Positions 23,203-32,008 of a stretch of 48,143 bases of DNA are shown in pieces. Within the stretch, counting starts at the first letter, position 1. The number at the start of each line of letters is the position of its first letter. The notes beneath the pieces are model-generated. The model saw nothing but the letters and a program-made list of their open reading frames with translations, was not told the origin of the DNA and ran no database searches. The DNA comes from CAZOBJ01 sp964577825 (GTDB lineage Bacteria; Planctomycetota; SZUA-567; JAFGNG01): positions 1-48,143 of the forward strand of contig CAZOBJ010000014.1 of the NCBI GenBank assembly GCA_964577825.1, written 5' to 3'. Position numbers and translations under genes: made by a program.

Positions 23203-24216
23203 TCAGGGAAAGGACGCAGGCACGAACGGCCTGTCCGTCCGACGCGTTCTGTCCATCGCCACGGGCACGGCTGCAAACAGAGGGGCAAACGGCGTTCCCA
23301 CCGGGGCCTCCTCGGGCTCGCGCCCGGGAACCGGGAGGAACGGCGCCACGCCTGCCTGCGGCTCGGGCGCCGCGGACTCGGCGGAAAACCGGGCATCATG
23401 CAGGACGGGACCAGCCGTGGCGGCGGCGGCCGTGCCGCGCGTCGCCTGGGCGGGGGTCGACGGTGCGGTCACGATCCGGGCCGGCGGCGCCTCGGGCGCA
23501 GCGCGTTCGATGTAGATCTCCGCGTCCGGCTCCGCCTGATACGCGCGTACGGCCTGGCGGCGCACAAGCTCGAGCAAGGCCATGAAGAACACCACCATCT
23601 CGGGCCTGGAGGGCACGTCCGCGAACAGCTCCCGGAAGGTGAGCCGCTCGTGCGCGCGCAGGAGCTCGTCGATGTGCTCCACGCACTCGTCCATGCTCAG
23701 CTCGGTCTGCACGATCGTGGTCGCGGCCGTGCCGGCCAGGGTCTCGCGCATGAGTCGGGCGAACGCGGCGAAGAGTCCGTACACGTCCGCCTCGATGGGC
23801 GCTTCGTCGGGGTCCGTTGCCTCGGCCTCGCGCCGCGTGGTCCGGGGGAACCGCAGGCGGTGGCGTTCGTAGAGCGCCTCCAGGCTGTCGGCCGCGTCCT
23901 TGAACCGCTTGTACTCGAGCAGGGCCTCCACGAGCTCGCTGCGCGGGTCGACCTCTATGGTCTCTTCGTCTTCGGCCGCCTCGTCCGGCGGAAGCAGCAT
24001 GCGGCTCTTGATCTCGACGAGCATGCTGGCCAGGGCCATGAACTCGGTGCTGCGCTCCACGTCGAGGTTCTGCATGGCCTCGATCGCGCGCAGGTACTCG
24101 CCCGTGATGTGCGCGATGGGGATGTCGTGGATGTCGATCTCATCGCGCTGGATGAGATAGAGAAGCAGGTCCATGGGCCCGCGGAAGCTGTCGGCCACCT
24201 GGACGTGCACGACCAT
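23203..24216 (-). CDS. scpA: segregation and condensation protein A (ScpA)
   Basis: This 337-residue kleisin subunit of the bacterial SMC complex begins with the ScpA hallmark FRGPMDLLLYLIQRDEIDIHDIPIAHITGEYL, then ASMLVEIKSRMLLP (about 68-81). The winged-helix C-part is LTFRELFADVPSRPEMVVFFMALLELVRR (about 205-233). About 100 Ala/Pro-rich residues follow, longer than the family's usual 250. It closes the SMC ring for chromosome compaction. No scpB follows in the window; an araD-like gene occupies that place. Confidence 0.92.
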   Translation of the reverse strand: MVVHVQVADSFRGPMDLLLYLIQRDEIDIHDIPIAHITGEYLRAIEAMQNLDVERSTEFMALASMLVEIKSRMLLPPDEAAEDEETIEVDPRSELVEALLEYKRFKDAADSLEALYERHRLRFPRTTRREAEATDPDEAPIEADVYGLFAAFARLMRETLAGTAATTIVQTELSMDECVEHIDELLRAHERLTFRELFADVPSRPEMVVFFMALLELVRRQAVRAYQAEPDAEIYIERAAPEAPPARIVTAPSTPAQATRGTAAAATAGPVLHDARFSAESAAPEPQAGVAPFLPVPGREPEEAPVGTPFAPLFAAVPVAMDRTRRTDRPFVPASFP

Positions 24217-24242
24217 GGTCCGGCCTCCGGCGGGTGAGGGGC

Positions 24243-25229
24243 CTATACGATTCCGGCCGCGTCGCGCGCGCGCGCCACGGTCCGGGCTGCGATCTCCCGC
24301 GCGCGCGCCGCCCCGTCGCGCAGTACGTCGCGCACGGTGTCCGGGTCGGCCTCGAGCTTTCGGCGGCGCTCGCGCGCCGGCGCGAACGCGGCGAGGATCG
24401 CCTCGGCCAGGGCCTGTTTGACCTCGCCGTAGCCCAGACCGCCCGCGCGGTAGCGCTGCGCCCAGTCGGCGGCTTGCTCGTCGTCGAGAAACAGGCGCAA
24501 CAGGGCGTACACGTTGCAGGCCTCCGGGTCCTTGGGCGCCTCGACGGGCGTGCTGTCCGTGACGATGGCGCTCACCCGCTTGCGCAGCGCCTTCTCGGGC
24601 AGGAAGAGCTCGATCGTGTTGCCGTAGCTTTTCGACATCTTCTGCCCGTCGACGCCGGGCACGACCGCGGTGGACTCCACGATGTACGCGTCGGGCAGCG
24701 CAAAGACCTCGCGGCCGAAGGCCTGGTTGAATCGCTGGGCCAGGTCGCGGGTGATCTCCAGGTGCTGCTTCTGGTCCTGTCCCACGGGAACGATCTCGCT
24801 GTCGTAGGCCAGGATGTCCGCGGCCATGAGCACGGGATAGGCGAAGAGCCCATGGTTGGGCGCGAGACCCCGGGCGAGCTTGTCCTTATAGCTGTGGGCC
24901 TTCTCCAAGAGCGAGAGCGGCGTGACCACGGACAGGAGCCACGTGAGCTCGCAGACCTCGGGCACGTCGCTCTGCAGAAAGATGGTGGCCCGCTCGGGGT
25001 CCAGGCCCAGGGCCAGCATGTCCAGGACCACGTCCCACGTGTTGCGCCGCAGCTGTTCGCGGTCCTGGATGGAGGTGAGGGCATGGTAGTTGGCCACGAA
25101 GTAGAAGGGCTCCTCGCCGCGGTCCTGGAGCTCGATGTACTGGCGCAGGGCGCCGAAGTAGTTGCCCAGGTGCAGCTTGCCCGAGGGCTGAATGCCGCTG
25201 AGCACGCGGCGGCCGTGGGGCTGGGCCAT
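24243..25229 (-). CDS. trpS: tryptophanyl-tRNA synthetase
   Basis: This 328-residue class Ic synthetase has the normal compact bacterial length. HLGN (20-23, HIGH equivalent) follows RVLSGIQPSGKL, and KMSKS (197-201) follows GVDG. VPVGQDQKQHLEITRDLA is also present. ATG 25229 is chosen because of its AGGA box; an in-frame ATG at 25259 overlaps the M50 stop as ATGA and would add ten residues (MTERKKGTTL), so coupling is also possible. It charges tRNA-Trp. An M50 protease gene followed by trpS and scpA is a common bacterial order. Confidence 0.97.
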   Translation of the reverse strand: MAQPHGRRVLSGIQPSGKLHLGNYFGALRQYIELQDRGEEPFYFVANYHALTSIQDREQLRRNTWDVVLDMLALGLDPERATIFLQSDVPEVCELTWLLSVVTPLSLLEKAHSYKDKLARGLAPNHGLFAYPVLMAADILAYDSEIVPVGQDQKQHLEITRDLAQRFNQAFGREVFALPDAYIVESTAVVPGVDGQKMSKSYGNTIELFLPEKALRKRVSAIVTDSTPVEAPKDPEACNVYALLRLFLDDEQAADWAQRYRAGGLGYGEVKQALAEAILAAFAPARERRRKLEADPDTVRDVLRDGAARAREIAARTVARARDAAGIV

Positions 25230-25255
25230 GAGGGTCGTTCCTTTCTTTCGTTCGG

Positions 25256-25945
25256 TCATCCACCACCGAGCAGAAAGCTCATGAAGGTCTGTTGCACGTC
25301 CGCCGGCGTAAGCACGTTCCATCCGCTCAAGGCCAGGGCGAACACGGGCCGCAACGCGCCCAGGAAGATGAGCCCGAACAGGATGACGAAGCCGAAGCGC
25401 TCGATCCGGTCGAGCTGCCGGGCGAGCTCGCGCGGGATCAGGCCCGCGAGCACGCGGCCGCCGTCCAGGGGCGGGATTGGGATCAGGTTGAAGCACGCGA
25501 GCACCAGGTTCATGAGCACGACGTGCGTGAAGCCCATTTGCACGAGCCACATCAGGCCCCTCGGATCGGGCCGGGCCTCCAGCAGGTGCCCGGCGTACAC
25601 CCCTGCCGCGAAGAGCGCCGCGAGCAGGATGTTCGTAACCGGGCCGGACAGGGCCACCCACATCATGCCCCGGCGCATGCTGATCCCGCGGAACAGGCGG
25701 GGGTTCACGGGCACGGGCTTGGCCGCGCCGAACACCACTCTCCCACCGGTGGTGAAGTAGAGGATCAGGGGCAAGAGCACGGTCATGAACGGGTCGATGT
25801 GCTTGACCGGATCCAACGAGATCCGGCCGCTCAGGTACGCGGTGTCGTCCCCGAACCAGCGCGCGACCACGCCGTGCGAGATCTCGTGCAGAATGACCGA
25901 GAACACGAACAGCGCGAAAAAGAGAACCGTCTCAGCCGTGCCCAT
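25256..25945 (-). CDS. M50 (site-2) family intramembrane metalloprotease
   Basis: This 229-residue protein starts at ATG 25945. HEISH (20-24) lies in the first TM helix and the third ligand Asp is in NLIPIPPLDGGRV; GGRVVFGAAKPVPVNP is a conserved re-entrant loop. About five TM helices are present, of the short YwhC/YydH-type. Such proteases cut membrane-bound regulators. A promoter in the end of queH should drive this gene and trpS, scpA and the rest. Confidence 0.94.
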   Translation of the reverse strand: MGTAETVLFFALFVFSVILHEISHGVVARWFGDDTAYLSGRISLDPVKHIDPFMTVLLPLILYFTTGGRVVFGAAKPVPVNPRLFRGISMRRGMMWVALSGPVTNILLAALFAAGVYAGHLLEARPDPRGLMWLVQMGFTHVVLMNLVLACFNLIPIPPLDGGRVLAGLIPRELARQLDRIERFGFVILFGLIFLGALRPVFALALSGWNVLTPADVQQTFMSFLLGGG

Positions 25946-26041
25946 GGGGCGGCTCCGCTTTCTGGGAGAACCGGGGGTGCGGCAAACCGGCCGCCTGACA
26001 ACAGTCCGGCCACCGGGAGGCCCCGCGAGGCCGGACAGGCG

Positions 26042-26069
26042 ATTCTAAGCCGCTCCGTGGGCCAGTCAA
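26042..26069 (-). promoter_or_regulatory. promoter for the M50-trpS-scpA unit
   Basis: On the minus strand TTGACT (26069-26064), 16 bp, TAGAAT (26047-26042), each 5 of 6 to consensus. It overlaps the last codons of queH, about 97 bp before ATG 25945. Confidence 0.55.
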
Positions 26070-26641
26070 GCGGAATCCGGCCCGCTCGGGCCCTTGTACA
26101 GCTCCTTGCGCGTGGTCCGGAAACGCTCCGTCTCGCTGAAGATACAGCCGCAGTACTGCTGGGCGTAGACGCCCCGGCGCCGCGGCGTACGCGCAGGCCA
26201 GGCCCGCAGGTCCCGGTACGCGAACCGCACGCCCTCGCGCGCCGCCGCGGACTCGCCCGCGGCGCGAATCTCGTCGTGGTGCTGGTGGCCGGACACGCAC
26301 AGCGTGGAAGTGAACGCTTCGAACCCGTGCGCGCGCGCGTGCCGGGCCGTGGCGCCGAGTCGCTCGTCGTAGCAGCGCCGGCATCGCTCGGCCGCGCCCG
26401 AGGCCCACACCGTGCGGAGGAAGGCGTCCAGGCCGTAGGCCTCCTCATAGTCCATGGGCAGGCGCAGGACTTCGTTGAGGACCTTCACCGCCTTGAGCCG
26501 CTTGCGGAACTCGATCAGCGGATGGATGTTCGGGTTGTAGAAGTACCCGTGCGCCTGGAGCTTGTCGCCGAACTCGTGCTTCAGCCCCGCGAGCGTGGCC
26601 TCCAGGCAGTGCGCGCAGCATACGTGGACGAGGATGCGCAC
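26066..26641 (-). CDS. queH: epoxyqueuosine reductase QueH
   Basis: This 191-residue protein starts at GTG 26641, 10 bp after cinA. It has the QueH cysteines: CC at 8-9 with a further Cys12 (HVCCAHC), RCRRCY (Cys87, Cys90) and YCGC (Cys164, Cys166), which hold the iron-sulfur cluster and active site. YFYNPNIHPLIEF is a conserved signature. QueH reduces epoxyqueuosine to queuosine in tRNA, the final step after QueA. QueA is about 6 kb upstream on the same strand, in the neighbouring unit. Confidence 0.93.
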   Translation of the reverse strand: MRILVHVCCAHCLEATLAGLKHEFGDKLQAHGYFYNPNIHPLIEFRKRLKAVKVLNEVLRLPMDYEEAYGLDAFLRTVWASGAAERCRRCYDERLGATARHARAHGFEAFTSTLCVSGHQHHDEIRAAGESAAAREGVRFAYRDLRAWPARTPRRRGVYAQQYCGCIFSETERFRTTRKELYKGPSGPDSA

Positions 26642-26651
26642 GAGACCCCCC

Positions 26652-27890
26652 TCAGTCCCCCCGCAGTCGCCGCCACAACAGTCCCAGGGCTGTGTACGCG
26701 GCGCGGGTGCGGTTGCCCTTGCGGTCGGTGTGGTACCGGTTCGCCCGGTGGTCGGTCCATCCGGGGCCGCTCGCGGCCACGTGCACGAGTCCTACGGGCT
26801 TGCGCGGCGTGCCGCCGGTCGGGCCGGCGATGCCGGTGATGCCCAGGCCGTAGTCCGCGCCCGCGGCCGAGCGCGCACCCTCGGCCAGGGCCCGGGCCAC
26901 GGGTTCGCTGACCGCGCCGTGCGCGGACAGAAGCGGCGGCGGCACGCGCACTCGGCCGACCTTGGCCTCGTTCGTGTACGTGACGAATCCTTCGCGGAAC
27001 ACGGCCGACGCGCCGGGCACGTCCGTGATGAGCTTGCCCACCAGCCCGCCCGTACAGCTTTCGGCCACGGCCAGGGTCTGTGCCCGGTCGGCGAGCAGGC
27101 GCACGACCGTCTCGGCGAGCGTCTCTCCATCGCGCGCGAACACCGCGTCCCCCACGCGCGAGCGCACCAGGGCATCGTGCGCGTCCGCCTGGGTCTGGGC
27201 CTGCGCGGGATCGGCCCCGCAGGCCACGATGCGCACGGTGATGATCGAGTCCTGGACCCGGGTGCCGACCGCGGGCTCGCGGCCGCGGGCCATCAGGTCC
27301 GCCAGGCGCTCGCCCACCTCGCTCTCGGGCAGGCCCCACAGGTGCAGGGTGCGGACGGCCACCGTGCCGCGCGGGCCGGGTCCGAGCGCGGGAATCACTT
27401 CCTGGGCGAGCATGTGGGCCATCTCGCGGGGCACGCCCGGCAGCGCGAACGTGGGACAGCCCTCGATCGTCAGGGCGATGCCCGGGGCCGTGCCCATGGG
27501 GTTGTGCAGGGCCCGCGCGCCCGCGGGCAGCATGGCCTGGATGCGGTTGCGTGCGGATACGGTGCGTCCCAGCGTGGCGAACCGGGCCTCGATGCCGCGC
27601 AGGGCCTCGGGATCCTCGCGCAGCGGGGCCTGCACGGCCTGCGCCAGGGCGCGGCGGGTGAGGTCGTCTTCGGTGGGCCCCAGGCCGCCGGTGACCACCA
27701 GCGCCGCGTGGGCGCGGGCAAGCGCGCGCAGCGCATCCACGATCCGGTCCAAGTCGTCGCCCACCGCGCGGATCTCGGACACGGGCCAGCCCGCGCCGCG
27801 CAGCGCGGTGGCGATGTGCGTGCTGTTCGTGTTGTCGATTTCGCCGAGGACGAGTTCCTCGCCGACGCACAGGACCGCTGCGCTGTTCAT
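26652..27890 (-). CDS. cinA: CinA-family nicotinamide mononucleotide deamidase / competence-damage protein
   Basis: This 412-residue protein has both domains. N-terminal MoCF-like (about 4-170) shows GEELVLGEIDNTNS, VVTGGLGPTEDD and NPMGTAPGI. C-terminal CinA (about 255-410) shows AVAESCTGGLVGKLIT with the catalytic Ser/Thr region, and GITGIAGPTGGT. It deamidates NMN for NAD recycling and may hydrolyse ADP-ribose. It lies 4 bp before the Pro-rich membrane-protein gene and 10 bp upstream of queH. Confidence 0.97.
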   Translation of the reverse strand: MNSAAVLCVGEELVLGEIDNTNSTHIATALRGAGWPVSEIRAVGDDLDRIVDALRALARAHAALVVTGGLGPTEDDLTRRALAQAVQAPLREDPEALRGIEARFATLGRTVSARNRIQAMLPAGARALHNPMGTAPGIALTIEGCPTFALPGVPREMAHMLAQEVIPALGPGPRGTVAVRTLHLWGLPESEVGERLADLMARGREPAVGTRVQDSIITVRIVACGADPAQAQTQADAHDALVRSRVGDAVFARDGETLAETVVRLLADRAQTLAVAESCTGGLVGKLITDVPGASAVFREGFVTYTNEAKVGRVRVPPPLLSAHGAVSEPVARALAEGARSAAGADYGLGITGIAGPTGGTPRKPVGLVHVAASGPGWTDHRANRYHTDRKGNRTRAAYTALGLLWRRLRGD

Positions 27891-27894
27891 GATC

Positions 27895-28695
27895 TCATTC
27901 CAGTTCCGGACCGGGCCCGCGGGTCTTGAGCAAGTCGCCGAGGTCCTCCGCCCCCGTGGTCTCTGCGGCAGGGGACGGACCGCTCTGGAAGGTGGGGGGC
28001 GGCACGTTGCGGCCGGTCAGTCCGCCGTAGGGCGTCTTGGGAAGGGGCGCCTCGGGGGCGGGCCTGGACGGCGCTGCGGCGTGCATCTCTGCATCGGTCA
28101 CGCGGCGCTCCACGTCGCGCACGAGCGCGTCCGTTTGCCGGTCCCGGAAGGCCTCGGGCACGAGGTCCGAAGGATCCTGCGTCGGCGTCGTGCGCGCCTG
28201 GGCGGGTACCGGGGCCGGCGGCGGCGCGGGGGGCGGCTGTGCCTGTTCGGCCGGATCAGGCCCGGGCTGGGGTACGGCGGCCCGCCCGCCGGGTTGGACC
28301 GTGTCCTCGGAGGAAGTCACGTGGTACAGGAACCCGAGGCCGAACCCGAGCACAAGGCAGGCGGCCAGCACCCAGGTGCGCACGTCGCGCCATCCCTGCG
28401 TGACCTGCGGTGCGGGCGGAGGCTGAGTCCGCGCGCCGGCCGAAGATACGGGTTGGGGCGCGCTGCGTCGGGACTTGGGCGCGGCGGAGGGACGTTGCCC
28501 CACGTCCCCGGACGTGCGCGGCCGGGGTGTGGCGTCCGATCGGCTGGGGCTTGCCGAGGCATGCGAGCCCACGGCCGGGGCGGCGCCGGGCTGGGTCGCG
28601 GGCGCTTGGGCGCGGCGCGAGGCGCGCCGCTGCTGCGGCGGCTCCTCGCCGCGCAAGCGCGCGTCCATGCGGCGTCGCCAGCTTGGTGCGGGCAT
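27895..28695 (-). CDS. single-pass membrane protein with Pro/Ala-rich flanks, unknown function
   Basis: This 266-residue protein (ATG 28695, GGGAG box six bases before) has a basic, Pro/Ala-rich cytosolic stretch of about 105 residues, one TM helix (about 107-126, TWVLAACLVLGFGLGFLYHV), and a periplasmic Pro-rich part with a short charged block (VPEAFRDRQTDALVRDVERRV). No enzymatic motif is seen. It directly follows the LptC/LptA-like gene, so it may belong to lipopolysaccharide transport (inference only). Confidence 0.7.
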   Translation of the reverse strand: MPAPSWRRRMDARLRGEEPPQQRRASRRAQAPATQPGAAPAVGSHASASPSRSDATPRPRTSGDVGQRPSAAPKSRRSAPQPVSSAGARTQPPPAPQVTQGWRDVRTWVLAACLVLGFGLGFLYHVTSSEDTVQPGGRAAVPQPGPDPAEQAQPPPAPPPAPVPAQARTTPTQDPSDLVPEAFRDRQTDALVRDVERRVTDAEMHAAAPSRPAPEAPLPKTPYGGLTGRNVPPPTFQSGPSPAAETTGAEDLGDLLKTRGPGPELE

Positions 28696-28758
28696 CTAGG
28701 TCTCCCTGGCGAAGGTGCTGAGGCCCACGACCGATTATAGTTGGCCCACGCTCATCGT

Positions 28759-31700
28759 TCAACCCTGCTCGCGCGGGGGGAACTCGAGCGGCCCTTCCGT
28801 GGGCAAGGACTCGGTCTTGGGGCGGCGGCGCTCGCTGAACGGGAATCGGATGTTGCCGGCGCTGCGTTCGAGTATCGCGCGCTCGATGTTGTGATACAGC
28901 ATGCGGCGTACGTCCCGCGTGGGGCTGACGCGCTGTTCCAGGATGCGCATGCCCCGCCGCGAGCCGAAGAACAGGACCTGGTCCTTGGGCACGTCGTAGA
29001 ACGCGCGCTCGCAGTCGACGAGGTACGTGGCGCCCGGGCGCTTGGTGCTCGCGCGCTGCTGGAGCACCTGTTCCAGGGTCTCCTGGCCCTGGGGCGGCTC
29101 GTATCGGCGAAAGTACACGTTGCCGACGCACTCCGCGCTCGCGACGGTCAGGCCCTCGATGCCCGGGGTGCGCGGGCCGCGCTCCGGATCCGTGTCGAGC
29201 AGGGCCTCCAGCTCGTCGCATCGGCCGTAGATCGTCTCCTGGACGAGCTCTACGTTGCGGTAGAACACGATGCGCCGCTCGGTGCGGCTGTAGCGCATCT
29301 CTCCGTCGTAGTGCACGGTGTAGTCGCTGGGATGGTCGCCCGGGCGCAGGGACTCGGCGCTGCGCCCCTGCTCGCGCGCATACGGGCCGTGGCTGCGGCG
29401 GGCGGCCGGCGCGGCCACGTACAGGGTGCCCGGTCCGTCGGCGCGCACAAGGCCTTCGCCCTGGTAGAGCACGAAGTTGGGCGCGAGCATGCGCACGCCG
29501 CGCTCGTCCTGGATCTCGGCCTGCTTGCGGGCGGACAGGGTGACTTTCCGACCTTCGTCGAGCATGATCGCCTTGTCGCCGTACCCGCTGCGCCCGAAGC
29601 TGTGCAGGCGCACGTTGCCGGTCATGAGCGCCGACTCGACGGTGCGCTTGAGCAGCGGACGGCCCACCCCGGGCTCGCCCAGGGCCTGTTCCCGCTTGAG
29701 GGCGCGGCTGACGTCCACGGACTCGCCCAGTTCGGTGAACATGCTGTCGCCTTCGATCGTGACGTCCTGCCAGCGCAGCTCCACCCCGCGATAGAACCGG
29801 GCGACCGCCTGCTTGGACGGGTCGGCCGTGTACACGAGCCGGCCCTGGAACAGAATGCGCGCGGACCGCCCGACCTGTCCGTCCTCGGTCTCTTCCACGA
29901 GGTTCAACTCGCCGGGTCCGTCCGCCTCGATGCGGTTGCGGGCCTCGTAGTCCACGATCCGTTGGGCGACCAGGCTGCTGCCGCCCCGATGCCACACCCG
30001 GGCGCGCTCTTCGGGCCCGGAGAACAGGGTCAGGGTCACCGCGCCGTCGGACGCCTCCTCATAGGTGAGTCGGCCGCCGCTGGTGTGCCGCCCGCCCGCG
30101 TGCATGTGCACCCGGCCCGAGGCCTCCATGCGGCGCATGGTCACGCCCGCGAGGTCGCGCACCTGGGCGTCCTGCGCGGCGGGCGCGGTGATGACCTCCA
30201 GCCGATCGGCGCTCAGGACCGCGCCGCTGCGGTTGAGCTGCACGTCTTCGGTGAACACCGCGGCTTGCCGGGTCTCGTCGTACTCCAGCCCGCCGGCGAA
30301 CCGGATCCGGGTGGTGCGCTGGTCCGGGTCCGCGGCCGGGTTGCCCGCCTGCGGGGCCTCGATGAGCTTCATCTCGCCGGGGCCCTTGGCGTGGACCAGG
30401 TTGAAGTCGCGCTCGGGGTCCGCGGGGTTGGCGATGCGCATCGTGGTGATGCTCTCGGCGCGAATGCGGTTCTGGCCGGGGTCGACCACCAGCGGCACGG
30501 GGTTGGGGCCGGACAGGTGCAGGGTCTGGCCCGTGGCGTCGAACACCGCCTGCGCCGCGTGCGCGGTGCGTCCGTCCGTGGACTCGATGCGCACGTCCCC
30601 GACCGCGGTCGCCCGACGCACGCCGAGAGCCGCAGGTCCCTGTTCGCCCGAAGCGCGTTGCCTGGGGGTCTCGACGCGCAGCCGCTCGCTGTGCAATACG
30701 AACTCGGGGTGTTCGGTGCGCACCGCGCCCGTGAACACGGCCGAGCCCTGCGCCAGGTCGTAGACAAGGTCGCGGTCGAAGGTCACCTGGATCGTGGGCG
30801 AGGGCGCGGCGGCGCCCTCGGCGTCCTGTTGCGGGCGGGCCAGTCGCGGCTTGAGCAGGGCCTCGCCGCGCGGGGCGTGCGCATCCCCGCTCGCGCGCAG
30901 GAACAGGGCGCCCTTGGGCCCCAGCCGCAGGTCGATATGCTGGTGGCGGATGCGGTCCTCGCCGTACCAGGCCTCCGGCGGGTGTTCGGGCGTGCCCACC
31001 AGGGACAAGAGCCCGGCCACGTACACCGCGTCCTCGCCCTCGGCCCGGTAGGGCACGCTCTGGCCGTCGGGCAGCTCGTGGCGGCCCTCGATGCGCACGT
31101 GCGGCCGGGCGTGCATCTCGGTCACGCGCGAGCCGCCGGTGGCCGGGTCCGCGTCCACGGTCACCTTCAGGTGCTCGCTGTGCATGACCACGGGCCCGCG
31201 CCGCACCTGCACGTCGTCGGAGAAGAACACCGTACCCTCCGCCAAGGTATAGAGCGCCCGGCCGGCGCAGGAGACGGTCACCGGTTCGCGCGCCCGCTCG
31301 GCGGGTTCGTCCTCGGGTTCCTCGTCGGCCTCGCCCGGGGCGGCGACCACCCGCATGCTGTGGATGGTCATGCGCACGTCGCGCTCGAGCACCACGGCCT
31401 CGCCCTGGGGCAGTCCATCCTGGGACGTGCGCCCTTCGGGCGAGAGGTAGTAGGTGAGGTCCGTGCCCTCCAGCACGTCCCGGTCGCGCACGAGCCGCAC
31501 CGCGCCCGCGCTCGTAAGCAGCCCGGCCTGCTGGTCCCAGACCGCGTTGGGGCAGGTCAAGGTCGCCTGGGCGCGGCCCTGATCGTCGAACCGGACCGCC
31601 CGGACGTTGCCGTCCAGGACCGCCTTGGATTCCTGCGCGTGGTACACACCCGTGTCGCCGGTGATCTTGAATCGGGGCTGGGGGGCGGCCCCCACGTCCT

Positions 31701-31974
31701 CCGGGTCCTGCGGGACCGTGCGCGCCTCGGTGCGGGCGGCGTCGTACACGAAGATCGTCACCGACTCGAGCGTGGCGTGGCGCAGGCGGTCTGCGGAGGC
31801 CAGGTCGATGTCCTTGGCCTGGCGCGCTTGGATCTGCGCCGCGAGCCGGCCGTCCTGGTACAGGGGGATCTCGATTTCGTTGAACCGGTACGCGGTGCCC
31901 GCGCGCGCATGCGGCGCGAAGCCCCAGGGGATGCACAGTGCCAGGCACGTGGCCACGAGCGCAGCCGATCGCAC
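28759..31974 (-). CDS. large LptC/LptA(OstA)-like envelope protein
   Basis: This 1071-residue protein starts at GTG 31974, six bases after GAGGAG. A signal peptide (about 1-26) is followed by an LptC-like unit (YRFNEIEIPLYQDGRLAAQIQARQAKDIDL, about 29-58) and then LptA/OstA-type beta repeats. Five or six units begin near residues 235, 397, 556, 706, 885 and perhaps 985. Each has a pattern like 'hxYxxxxxxAxFxxxVxhxxxxhxxxxhxxxL'. A 'GPGE(M/L)xLxE' segment recurs at 531, 687 and, as GPGT, at 847. Such jelly-roll repeats stack to bridge inner and outer membrane in LPS export. It follows kdsC by 34 bp, consistent with a lipopolysaccharide function. Confidence 0.83.
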   Translation of the reverse strand: MRSAALVATCLALCIPWGFAPHARAGTAYRFNEIEIPLYQDGRLAAQIQARQAKDIDLASADRLRHATLESVTIFVYDAARTEARTVPQDPEDVGAAPQPRFKITGDTGVYHAQESKAVLDGNVRAVRFDDQGRAQATLTCPNAVWDQQAGLLTSAGAVRLVRDRDVLEGTDLTYYLSPEGRTSQDGLPQGEAVVLERDVRMTIHSMRVVAAPGEADEEPEDEPAERAREPVTVSCAGRALYTLAEGTVFFSDDVQVRRGPVVMHSEHLKVTVDADPATGGSRVTEMHARPHVRIEGRHELPDGQSVPYRAEGEDAVYVAGLLSLVGTPEHPPEAWYGEDRIRHQHIDLRLGPKGALFLRASGDAHAPRGEALLKPRLARPQQDAEGAAAPSPTIQVTFDRDLVYDLAQGSAVFTGAVRTEHPEFVLHSERLRVETPRQRASGEQGPAALGVRRATAVGDVRIESTDGRTAHAAQAVFDATGQTLHLSGPNPVPLVVDPGQNRIRAESITTMRIANPADPERDFNLVHAKGPGEMKLIEAPQAGNPAADPDQRTTRIRFAGGLEYDETRQAAVFTEDVQLNRSGAVLSADRLEVITAPAAQDAQVRDLAGVTMRRMEASGRVHMHAGGRHTSGGRLTYEEASDGAVTLTLFSGPEERARVWHRGGSSLVAQRIVDYEARNRIEADGPGELNLVEETEDGQVGRSARILFQGRLVYTADPSKQAVARFYRGVELRWQDVTIEGDSMFTELGESVDVSRALKREQALGEPGVGRPLLKRTVESALMTGNVRLHSFGRSGYGDKAIMLDEGRKVTLSARKQAEIQDERGVRMLAPNFVLYQGEGLVRADGPGTLYVAAPAARRSHGPYAREQGRSAESLRPGDHPSDYTVHYDGEMRYSRTERRIVFYRNVELVQETIYGRCDELEALLDTDPERGPRTPGIEGLTVASAECVGNVYFRRYEPPQGQETLEQVLQQRASTKRPGATYLVDCERAFYDVPKDQVLFFGSRRGMRILEQRVSPTRDVRRMLYHNIERAILERSAGNIRFPFSERRRPKTESLPTEGPLEFPPREQG

Positions 31975-32008
31975 GCAGGTCTCCTCACGCGGCGGGGCGA
32001 ATGGAAGG

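Noticed and set aside
20938..24237. 1099-codon open frame on the plus strand
   Set aside because: It is antisense to AsmA-like, tautomerase, araD and scpA genes with strong family matches; the frame is a by-product of high GC and has low-complexity translation.
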